Part shown: piece by piece, positions 1 through 6,017 of the stretch | How the letters are laid out: each line of letters begins with the position of its first letter | Numbering within the stretch: the first letter of the stretch is position 1 | Assembly (NCBI GenBank): GCA_963577065.1 | Contig: CAUYXJ010000120.1 | Coordinates: 1-6,978, forward strand | DNA length: 6,978 bases | Reading direction: 5' to 3' | DNA from: CAUYXJ01 sp963577065 | GTDB taxonomy: Bacteria; Chloroflexota; Dehalococcoidia; Tepidiformales; Tepidiformaceae | The notes under the pieces: generated by a model | Database searches by the model: none | What the model was told of the DNA's origin: nothing | Seen by the model: the letters and a program-made list of their open reading frames with translations, nothing else | Program-made: the position numbers and the translations under genes

Positions 1-1
1 G

Positions 2-1243
2 GGAGGCGCTCGCCGGTGCCGGCGAGTCCCAGGCAGCGTCGCTATCGGCGCCGAAACGGGGTGGGGGCGCGAGTGCGGCCGGGCTGGCGGAGAGGCGGTA
101 GGGCGGCCCCGGGAACTCGACCGTGCGCGAGTCAACGGCGAGCGGCTGGTACCAATCGCGGGCGCGTAGCTGTGCGTTCTCGGCGAGGTCCTTCGGTGTG
201 GAGACCAGCCCTACGAGGAGGCGCCGGCTCTGGCCCTCCTCGTAAGCCTCGAGCGCCGTCATCGTCGCGAAGAACTCCGTGACCGCTTCGCCGATGTGGT
301 CGAGCTGGTGCGCGACGCCGGCGTTGGCATCGGGATCGGCGAGCGCGCGCGCGAGGAACTGCAGATTCATCCCCGCCACGAGGTCGGCGTAGGGCTCTTC
401 GTTGAGGTCGTGGGCGAAGCCAGCTTCGTCCATCCAGGCGACGAGCTCGGGAAAGTCAGCACCGCCAGGCGCGGTGATGTAGGTCATGAGGTGTCCGGCT
501 TTGGTCTCGTACACGCCGGCGCCGGGGATCGAGACGCGCAACAGGCCTAGCGAGCCCGTCCGGACGCGGTTCGTCCGCTGCATGTCCCACATCATCATCG
601 CCGTCTCCTGGGCGACGGAGAGCGCTTCCTGCACGGACACATCGACGTGCTGGCCCTCGCCCGTCCGCTCGGCATGGAGCAGGGCGATGAGCGTGCCCTG
701 GGCGGCCTGGATGCTCGCGCAGACGTTCGCCTGGTTCCCGTAGAGGAGGTTCGGGGGGTCCTCGGGCATGCCCGCAAGCGTCATCACGCCGCCCATCGCC
801 AGGCCGACGATGTCGGCGTAGGCGTAGCTGGCGTGCGGGCCCGTCTGGCCAAAACCCGTGACCGACGTGTAGACGAGATCGGGGCGGACCGCGTGCAGCT
901 CGTCGTAGCCGAGGCCCACTGCCGCGAGCGTCCCTGGGGGCAGGTCTTCGAGGAGGATGGCGGCCGCCAGCGCCAGCTCCCGCGCACGAACACGGTCCGC
1001 GTCCTGGCTCAGGTCCAGGACGAGTGAGCGCTTCGAGGTGTTCTGCGCCCAGAAGGGGATGCTCGTGTCGGGCCCTGCCTCCTCGCCTGCGAGGAAGGGT
1101 GGCGTTCGGCGCTGGGAGCCGCCGCCTGGCGGCTCGATCTTGATGCAGTCCGCGCCAAGGTCAGCGAGGAGCTTGCCGCAGTAGGAGCCGAGCTCGTCGG
1201 TGAACTCGACGACCCGGATACCGGCGAGGGGTCCGGCTGGCAC
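2..1243 (-). CDS. CaiB/BaiF-type class III CoA transferase (3' end beyond window)
   Basis: Class III CoA transferases move CoA between carboxylic acids in the cytoplasm; the substrate here cannot be read. Translating the minus strand from GTG at 1243-1241 gives 414 codons without a stop to the left edge, so the C-terminus is missing, although 414 codons already matches the usual family length of about 400. Family signatures: PLAGIRVVEF (5-14), LLADLGADCIKIEPPGG (25-41), NTSKRSLVLDL (68-78), LGYDELHAVRPDLVYTSVTGFGQTGPH (111-137, here as key blocks LGYDEL, VRPDLVY and GFGQTGP), LLHAERTGEGQHVDVS (188-203) and a late PGPPYRLSA. The first in-frame codon above the GTG region is the TAA of the upstream flavoprotein gene, so the GTG is the only good start. 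It lies 6 bases after that stop with no clear Shine-Dalgarno, suggesting translational coupling. The catalytic Asp (169 in formyl-CoA transferase) falls at Asn170 or Asn173, and residues 163-191 contain no acidic residue. Confidence 0.9.
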   Translation of the reverse strand, partial: MPAGPLAGIRVVEFTDELGSYCGKLLADLGADCIKIEPPGGGSQRRTPPFLAGEEAGPDTSIPFWAQNTSKRSLVLDLSQDADRVRARELALAAAILLEDLPPGTLAAVGLGYDELHAVRPDLVYTSVTGFGQTGPHASYAYADIVGLAMGGVMTLAGMPEDPPNLLYGNQANVCASIQAAQGTLIALLHAERTGEGQHVDVSVQEALSVAQETAMMMWDMQRTNRVRTGSLGLLRVSIPGAGVYETKAGHLMTYITAPGGADFPELVAWMDEAGFAHDLNEEPYADLVAGMNLQFLARALADPDANAGVAHQLDHIGEAVTEFFATMTALEAYEEGQSRRLLVGLVSTPKDLAENAQLRARDWYQPLAVDSRTVEFPGPPYRLSASPAALAPPPRFGADSDAAWDSPAPASAS

Positions 1244-1249
1244 GGCCGG

Positions 1250-2422
1250 TTAGTGTCCGGCCTTCGCCGTGACGGTCGCGGGCAGACGCTGAGTGAGGAT
1301 CTCAACGGCTTCGGCCACGATCGCTTCGAGAATCGCCGCCGCGGGCCGGACCTCGTCGAGCATGCCCGCGATCTGTCCCGCGGCGTTCATCAGCAGGTCC
1401 TCGCGCCCCGCCTGCCGGAGCGAGTGCGCCATGTCACGAATGGCGATGCCCTGGATGCCCATCGGCAGCGCCCGGATGCCGCTCGCCTCCCAGGCATCGA
1501 TCAGGGGGTTGCGAATGTTGCGCATCGTCTTACCGCTGTACAGGCGGCTGATCTTCGTGTCCTCTTCGGTCGCTGCGAGGATACGTTCGAGCTGGGCCTT
1601 GGGCTGGTTCGCCTCCTCGGAGACGAGGAAGGCCGTGCCGCACCAGACGCCGATGGCGCCCGCTGCGAGCATCGCCGCAAGCCCGCGGCCGTCGCCGATG
1701 CCGCCGGCCGCGACCACGGGTGTCGGCTCCACCGCCCGAATCGCTTGGGTCACGAGCGGCAGGGTGCCGATGCGGCCGGTGTGGCCTCCGGCCTCGGTGC
1801 CCTGCGCGACCACCACATCCACGCCCGCCGCCGCCACCCGCTTGGCGTTCTTGACGTTACCGACGAGCGCGAAGACCACGGTGCCATTCGCGTGTAGCCG
1901 CTCGAGCCAGGGCGCGGGGCTGCCGAGCCCGGAGGCGAAGACGGGCACCTTCTCCTCGATGACCACCTCCATCTGCGCGTCGGACATACCGCCGCCCTCG
2001 CCTCGCAGCGAGGGCCGTGTGGCCGTGGGGACGGGTGGCGCTTCCACCCAGGGCACGTCGAGGCCCGCAAGCATCCGCTTGAGACCGTCGGTGACCTCAG
2101 CCGGCACGAGCTCGCGTGGGTCGGCGGGAGGCTTCGCGGTCGGCGCCGATCCCATGTAGTTCGCGGGGAGGAGGAGGTCGACGCCGAAGGGCCGGTCAGT
2201 GAGCGAACGGAGCTTCGCGATCTCTTCGCGCAGACGTTCCGGCCCATGGCCGGAACCACCGAGAACGCCGAGGCCGCCAGCGTTCGATACGGCGGCGGCA
2301 AGCTCGGCCGTGGCCACGGGACCGACAATGCCGCCGGCAACGGGGCCCATGCCCGCAAGCACCACTGGGTACTCGACGCCAACGAGGTCGCACAGGGGGG
2401 AGTGCAGGATCGGCCGGGCCAT
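1250..2422 (-). CDS. Nitronate monooxygenase / 2-nitropropane dioxygenase-like FMN protein
   Basis: A 390-residue TIM-barrel flavoprotein of the nitronate monooxygenase / FabK-like superfamily, expected to bind FMN and oxidise nitronates or reduce or oxidise a related substrate in the cytoplasm. Seen: N-terminal barrel strand VGVEYPVVLAGMGPVAGG (14-31), SNAGGLGVLGG (46-56), the signature QGTEAGGHTG (207-216) with the conserved His at 214, the FMN-phosphate motif AAGGIGDGRGLAAML (238-252) and GVWCGTAFL (258-266). The length is slightly above the usual 310-380. ATG at 2422-2420 is chosen because GGAG (2434-2431) lies 8 bases before it and MARPILHSPL begins family-like sequence; the open frame continues upstream to 2638, but that part overlaps polA and has no family character. 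It is the first gene of a minus-strand pair with the CoA transferase, which hints at acyl-CoA or organic-acid metabolism (inference). FabK-type enoyl reductase activity is a possible alternative. Confidence 0.9.
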   Translation of the reverse strand: MARPILHSPLCDLVGVEYPVVLAGMGPVAGGIVGPVATAELAAAVSNAGGLGVLGGSGHGPERLREEIAKLRSLTDRPFGVDLLLPANYMGSAPTAKPPADPRELVPAEVTDGLKRMLAGLDVPWVEAPPVPTATRPSLRGEGGGMSDAQMEVVIEEKVPVFASGLGSPAPWLERLHANGTVVFALVGNVKNAKRVAAAGVDVVVAQGTEAGGHTGRIGTLPLVTQAIRAVEPTPVVAAGGIGDGRGLAAMLAAGAIGVWCGTAFLVSEEANQPKAQLERILAATEEDTKISRLYSGKTMRNIRNPLIDAWEASGIRALPMGIQGIAIRDMAHSLRQAGREDLLMNAAGQIAGMLDEVRPAAAILEAIVAEAVEILTQRLPATVTAKAGH

Positions 2423-2430
2423 TGGCGCTG

Positions 2431-2434
2431 CTCC
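2431..2434 (-). promoter_or_regulatory. Shine-Dalgarno of the flavoprotein gene
   Basis: GGAG on the minus strand, ending 8 bases before the ATG at 2422-2420. It decides this start over the longer upstream frame. Confidence 0.6.
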
Positions 2435-2451
2435 AGGCGCGGGGTGCGGGC

Positions 2452-2457
2452 AGTATA
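2452..2457 (-). promoter_or_regulatory. Candidate -10 box for the flavoprotein / CoA transferase unit
   Basis: TATACT on the minus strand in an otherwise very GC-rich gap. A start about 7 bases downstream would give a leader of roughly 20 bases that includes the GGAG. No TTGACA-like -35 stands out at 16-18 bases, so the call rests on the -10 match and position. Confidence 0.45.
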
Positions 2458-2494
2458 GCCGCGCTCGCACGGCCGCCCGCGGCCGGCCCGCGCC

Positions 2495-2500
2495 TATAAT
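2495..2500 (+). promoter_or_regulatory. Consensus -10 box of polA
   Basis: A perfect TATAAT ends 7 bases before the GTG start of polA, so transcription would begin at or within a base of the start codon. No -35 is recognisable in the GC-rich stretch upstream. The bases between box and start contain no Shine-Dalgarno, consistent with a leaderless mRNA. Confidence 0.6.
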
Positions 2501-2507
2501 CGAGCCC

Positions 2508-5237
2508 GTGGCCGCTGCCGAAACCAAGCCGCGCCTCGTCATCCTCGATTCGCACGGCATCCTCTTCCGCGCCTTCTTCGCGCTGGGCTCGCAACCCAAT
2601 CCGATGATGAGCAGCAAGGGCGAGCTCACGTTCGCCACCTACGGCTACGCCGAATCGCTCCTGCGCGTCATCGACCAGCTCAAGCCGACCCACATCTGCG
2701 CGGCCTGGGACGCGCCCGGCAAGACCTTCCGCCACGAAGCGCGCGAGGACTACAAGGCCACGCGCCGCAAGACGCCAGATGACCTCCTCCCCCAGATGGC
2801 ACGCGTGCGCGAGATGCTCGATGCCTTCGCGATCCCGGTGTACGAGATGCCGGGTTTCGAAGCCGACGACATCGCCGGGACGATCGCGACACGCTCGGCC
2901 GCCGAGGGACTCGAGACCTGGGTCGTCACGCTCGACACCGACCTCGTTCAGCTGATTCGGCCGAACCTGAACCTGTTCATGTTCCGGCCCTACCAGCGTG
3001 ACACCGTCGTCTACGACGAGGTGAAGGCCGCCGAACGCTGGGGCTTCACCCCGCCGTTCATGACCGACTTCAAGGCCCTGCGCGGGGACACCAGCGACAA
3101 CATCCCCGGCATCAAGGGCGTGGGCGACAAGACGGCAGCGAACCTGATCCGCCAATTCGGCCCGATCGAGGAGCTCTTCGAGCACCTCGACGAGATCAAG
3201 TCGAAGTCCGTCCGGGGCAAGCTCGAGGGGAAGAAGGAAGAGGCGCTCGATAGCAAGTGGCTCGTCACGATCAAGACGGACCTTGAGGTGGACTTCGACT
3301 TCGATGCCTGCGAGGTCAAGGACTACGACCGCGAGAAGGTCGTCGAACTCTTCCGCGAACTGGAGTTCCGCAGCCTGATCGAGCGCCTCCCCGACGCCGA
3401 TGGTGCGGAGGAGGTTGCGGCGGAAGAGCTCGGGCCGGTCGACTACGCGAACGTCACGACCGAGTCTGAGCTGAACGCGCTTGTCGAGACGCTGCGGAGC
3501 GCGGGCGGCTTCGCCGTCGGCGCGCTCTCAACCACGGGCGACACCACCCATTCGCTCCTGCTCGGGCTCGCCATCGCCACCGAGCCCGGACGCGCCTGGT
3601 ACGTCCCCCTCGGCCACGCCCCCCGCCTCGATACCGTCGCGAGCCAGCTCCCCGTCGAGGCCGTGCGCGCGAGCCTGGGGCCGCTCCTCGCCGACACCAC
3701 GCTCGCGAAGACGGCCTACGGCGCGAAGTACCTCATCCATCAGCTCGCACCCGTGGGGATGCAGCTGGGTGGGGTCGCCTACGAGACGAGCCTGATGGCC
3801 TTCCTCCTCGGCGAAACATCGCAGCTGCTCGCGAACCTCGTCAACGAACGGCTGGGGATCGAGCTGCGCCCGATCACCGCCCTCACGGGGACGGGCCGAA
3901 AGGCGATCCCGCTCGCGCAGGTAGACCCCGAGGCGGCCGGCGAACTTGCCTGCCAGCAGGTCGACCTGATGCTGCGGGTACGGCCCATCCTCGACGCGCA
4001 GCTCCGCGAGCGTGGGCAGTGGGCGCTCTACGAGGAGATGGAGCTGCCGCTCGTGCCCGTACTCGCCGAGATGGAGGCGGCCGGCGTCACCGTCGACACC
4101 GCCGTACTCCGCGACATCTCCGAGGGGCTCATCGGCGACATCGACTCCGCCGAAGCCGAGGTCTACGAGCACGTCGGCCACGAGTTCAATATCGGCAGCC
4201 CCCAACAGCTCAGCGACATCCTCTTTGGCGAACTCGACCTGCCCCACTCGCGGCGCACGAAGCAGGGCTACAGCACCGATCAGCGCGCCCTCGAATCGCT
4301 CCGCACCGTGCACCCCATCATCGACAAGATCTTCGAATACCGGCAGCTCACGAAGCTGAAGTCGACCTACCTCGATGCACTCCCCGCAGCCGTCGCCGAA
4401 GACGGCCGCATCCACACCGACTACCAGCAGAACGTCGCCGCCACGGGCCGCCTGAGCAGCACCAACCCGAACCTCCAGAACATCCCCGTGCGCACCGAGA
4501 AGGGCCGCGACATTCGCCGCGCCTTCGTCGCCAGTGGCTACGACGACGCGGTCTACGTCGCCGCCGACTACTCCCAGATCGAGCTGCGCGTCCTCGCCCA
4601 CGTAACCGAGGACGAGGGCCTCATCCGTGCGTTCCTCGCGGACGAGGACATCCACCAGGCGACCGCCGCAACGGTCTACAGAGTCGCACCGGACGAGGTC
4701 ACACGGCAGATGCGCGACACCGCGAAGATGGTCAACTTCGGCATCGCCTACGGAATGGGCGAATTCGGTCTGAGCACGCGCACCGACCTCTCGCGGGAGG
4801 AAGCGGCCGAGTTCATCGCGACCTACTACAGCAATTACCCCGGGATCAAAGCCTGGCAGGAGACGACGCTCGAGAGCACGCGCGAGCTGAACTACGCCGA
4901 GACGCTCTTCGGGCGCCGCCGCTATCTGCCCGCGGTCCACAGCCGCAACTTCCAGGTGCGCAGCGCCGCCGAGCGCGAAGCCATCAACATGCCCATCCAG
5001 GGCACGGCCGCGGACATCATCAAGGTCGCGATGATCCGCATTGCCGAGGCCGCCCGCGAGCGCGAGCTCCGTAGCCAGATGCTGCTCCAGGTCCACGACG
5101 AGCTGATCTTCGAAGGCCCCGCCGACGAAGCCGACGAAGTCGCCGGCCTCCTCGCCGAGATCATGCCCGCGAGCCTGGACCTCAAGGTCCCGCTGAAGGT
5201 GGATCTGAAGCGCGGCAAGACCTGGGCTGATCTTTAG
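2508..5237 (+). CDS. polA: DNA polymerase I (5' nuclease and polymerase active, proofreading domain degenerate)
   Basis: Fills gaps and removes RNA primers during Okazaki processing and excision repair. The 909 residues match the family's 830-930. 5' nuclease (about 8-295): metal-binding acids D14, D68, E118, D120, D121, D143, D145, D194 and D197 are all present. 3'-5' exonuclease-like domain (about 310-500): the fold remains but the DEDD acids are gone (see findings). Polymerase (about 505-909): motif A DYSQIELR with D687 and E692; motif B with R736, K740, F744 and Y748; motif C QVHDE with H863, D864 and E865. F744 matches E. coli F762, the type that disfavours dideoxynucleotides. The GTG start at 2508 is chosen because the next in-frame ATG, at residue 33, would remove D14, and upstream starts would overlap the divergent gene and its promoters. 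The stop is TAG. It is probably transcribed alone and leaderless. Confidence 0.98.
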   Translation: MAAAETKPRLVILDSHGILFRAFFALGSQPNPMMSSKGELTFATYGYAESLLRVIDQLKPTHICAAWDAPGKTFRHEAREDYKATRRKTPDDLLPQMARVREMLDAFAIPVYEMPGFEADDIAGTIATRSAAEGLETWVVTLDTDLVQLIRPNLNLFMFRPYQRDTVVYDEVKAAERWGFTPPFMTDFKALRGDTSDNIPGIKGVGDKTAANLIRQFGPIEELFEHLDEIKSKSVRGKLEGKKEEALDSKWLVTIKTDLEVDFDFDACEVKDYDREKVVELFRELEFRSLIERLPDADGAEEVAAEELGPVDYANVTTESELNALVETLRSAGGFAVGALSTTGDTTHSLLLGLAIATEPGRAWYVPLGHAPRLDTVASQLPVEAVRASLGPLLADTTLAKTAYGAKYLIHQLAPVGMQLGGVAYETSLMAFLLGETSQLLANLVNERLGIELRPITALTGTGRKAIPLAQVDPEAAGELACQQVDLMLRVRPILDAQLRERGQWALYEEMELPLVPVLAEMEAAGVTVDTAVLRDISEGLIGDIDSAEAEVYEHVGHEFNIGSPQQLSDILFGELDLPHSRRTKQGYSTDQRALESLRTVHPIIDKIFEYRQLTKLKSTYLDALPAAVAEDGRIHTDYQQNVAATGRLSSTNPNLQNIPVRTEKGRDIRRAFVASGYDDAVYVAADYSQIELRVLAHVTEDEGLIRAFLADEDIHQATAATVYRVAPDEVTRQMRDTAKMVNFGIAYGMGEFGLSTRTDLSREEAAEFIATYYSNYPGIKAWQETTLESTRELNYAETLFGRRRYLPAVHSRNFQVRSAAEREAINMPIQGTAADIIKVAMIRIAEAARERELRSQMLLQVHDELIFEGPADEADEVAGLLAEIMPASLDLKVPLKVDLKRGKTWADL

Positions 5238-5253
5238 CGCCCGCCCCTGGGCG
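5238..5253 (+). terminator. Short GC hairpin after polA, possible weak terminator
   Basis: CGCCC (5238-5242) pairs perfectly with GGGCG (5249-5253) across a 6-base loop, immediately after the polA TAG. There is no T-run behind it, so intrinsic termination is doubtful; it may only protect the 3' end. Confidence 0.3.
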
Positions 5254-5283
5254 TCAAGCCCGTCGCTCCCCGATCTCACTGTG

Positions 5284-5295
5284 CTACAGTTGTAG
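5284..5295. promoter_or_regulatory. CTACA-GT-TGTAG dyad, candidate operator of the BrnT-like module
   Basis: A perfect inverted repeat with 5-base arms and a 2-base spacer. Its core TACAGTTGTA fits the TACANNTGTA pattern known for BlaI/MecI/CopY repressors. It overlaps the candidate -10 (TAGTAT, 5293-5298) of the downstream module, a good place for repression. The repressor could be the ribbon-helix-helix protein encoded downstream or a BlaI/CopY protein elsewhere in the genome. Confidence 0.45.
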
Positions 5296-5298
5296 TAT
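5293..5298 (+). promoter_or_regulatory. Candidate -10 box of the toxin-antitoxin-like pair
   Basis: TAGTAT lies in the only AT-rich stretch of the gap after polA, 23 bases before the GTG at 5322. No convincing -35 was seen. TATAGG, starting at 5296, is an alternative reading of the same stretch. Confidence 0.35.
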
Positions 5299-5321
5299 AG
5301 GCGATCCGCTCGGGGCGCAAG

Positions 5322-5615
5322 GTGCGGCCGGCGATGGTCGTCGTCGATGGATTCGAGTGGGATGACGAGAACGAAAGCCACGTCAGGCGTCACATCGATC
5401 CCGGCGATGTCGACTGCATTCTGGAGGGGCGCACGCTGATCCTGCGGAACAAACGGGCCGGTACCGGGGCGTACAAACTCATCGGCCGGGACTGCGGCGG
5501 GCGACTGATCACCGTGGTCGTCGCCGCGACGAGCTCCTCCACGGTCTGGCGCCCGGTCACGGCCGGCCAGGCCAACCGAGATGAGCGCGCCCACGCCGAC
5601 AAGGCAGACATCTGA
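5322..5615 (+). CDS. BrnT-like toxin (probable ribonuclease of a type II toxin-antitoxin pair)
   Basis: A 97-residue protein resembling the BrnT family, small RelE-like ribonuclease toxins that arrest growth until bound by an antitoxin. Seen: GFEWDDENESHVRRH (10-24), matching the family's FEWD...N..KH opening; a central strand pair ending YKLIGRDCGGRLITVVV (51-67); and WRPVTAGQANRDERA (76-90), matching the closing R.A...ER element. GTG at 5322 gives 97 residues, while ATG at 5334 would give 93; AAGG at 5319-5322 is 11 bases before that ATG, so the start is uncertain by four codons. The stop overlaps the start of the next gene by one base (TGATG), so translation is probably coupled. Toxin-first order fits brnTA loci. 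Similarity is by eye and toxicity is inferred. Confidence 0.7.
   Translation: MRPAMVVVDGFEWDDENESHVRRHIDPGDVDCILEGRTLILRNKRAGTGAYKLIGRDCGGRLITVVVAATSSSTVWRPVTAGQANRDERAHADKADI
5601..5604 (+). promoter_or_regulatory. Shine-Dalgarno of the ribbon-helix-helix gene
   Basis: AAGG within the end of the BrnT-like gene, 10 bases before the ATG at 5615. It supports that start and coupled translation. Confidence 0.4.
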
Positions 5616-5959
5616 TGAGCGACGCACAAGACGACTGGGACCTCGAGAGCGCAACCCTGCAACAGGCCCGGCGGCCGGCGACGAGTGCCTTCTCCGTGCG
5701 CCTGAATCGCGAGGAATTGGCCGCGCTGCGCGCCGCAGCGAAGGCCGCCGGGATGACCACGGGCGAATTCATCCGCAATGCCGCGTTGGAGAAGGCCCGC
5801 GCCGACAAAATCCCCGCTGCCTTCGTAGGGGTGCTTGGTCACACCTTCTCGATTGCGTGGGCTGCGTACATCGAGGCGGGCGCGCCCTTCGGCGAGTCGC
5901 AGGAAGATCTCGCTCGCTGGCTCGAGGAGAACCCCGATCGCGCACAGCGGGCCGGCTGA
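5615..5959 (+). CDS. Ribbon-helix-helix protein, probable antitoxin and autorepressor
   Basis: 114 residues in three parts: an acidic N-terminal tail (1-20), a ribbon-helix-helix segment (about 26-62) with strand FSVRL and two helices, REELAALRAAAKAAG then TTGEFIRNAALEKARA, and a C-terminal part (about 66-114) with a hydrophobic patch VGVLGHTFSIAWAAYIEAG and an acidic, Trp-containing end. Ribbon-helix-helix proteins bind DNA as dimers; as partner of the BrnT-like toxin it would neutralise it and may repress the shared promoter at the 5284-5295 dyad (inference). It differs from classical BrnA, where the DNA-binding part is C-terminal; here it is central with an extra tail that may contact the toxin. 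It ends TGA, four bases short of the extended frame of the convergent methyltransferase gene. Confidence 0.75.
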   Translation: MSDAQDDWDLESATLQQARRPATSAFSVRLNREELAALRAAAKAAGMTTGEFIRNAALEKARADKIPAAFVGVLGHTFSIAWAAYIEAGAPFGESQEDLARWLEENPDRAQRAG

Positions 5960-5963
5960 TTCG

Positions 5964-6017
5964 CTACTTCAGCGCCCGGACGCAGAGGAAGCCCGGCTCG
6001 CGCATCAGCTTCTCCTA
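5964..6017 (-). other. In-frame TAG and 16-codon family-like tail of the methyltransferase
   Basis: After the TAG at 6017-6015 the same frame reads EKLMREPGFLCVRALK and then a second TAG at 5966-5964. Related methyltransferases of this kind end with an acidic residue, Tyr, then a pattern like E.L...P.FL..RA, so the first TAG sits where a Tyr codon (TAC or TAT) is expected. The tail stops 4 bases from the convergent antitoxin gene, a natural gene boundary. Options are a nonsense mutation, stop-codon read-through or a base-call error. Confidence 0.65.

Noticed and set aside
16..1184. Several plus-strand frames of 70-126 codons at the left end
   Set aside because: They lie opposite the CoA transferase gene, which is continuous from 1243 to the left edge with family motifs.
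1253..2159. Long plus-strand open frames (up to 288 codons) opposite the flavoprotein gene
   Set aside because: They are antisense shadows caused by high GC; the minus-strand protein has clear FMN motifs.
2199..2507. A 103-codon N-terminal extension of polA
   Set aside because: It would overlap the divergent gene and both promoters, and lacks homology-like character; the nuclease domain begins right after the GTG at 2508.
3528..5654. A 708-codon open frame on the minus strand, antisense to polA
   Set aside because: It mirrors the codon structure of polA, has low-complexity Arg/Gly/Ala/Val-rich content without recognisable motifs, and polA on the other strand is unambiguous.
6015..6017. TAG as a pyrrolysine codon
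   Set aside because: Pyrrolysine is known in corrinoid methylamine methyltransferases, not in SAM-dependent Rossmann enzymes. Tyr is the expected residue here, and TAG ends other genes in this window.
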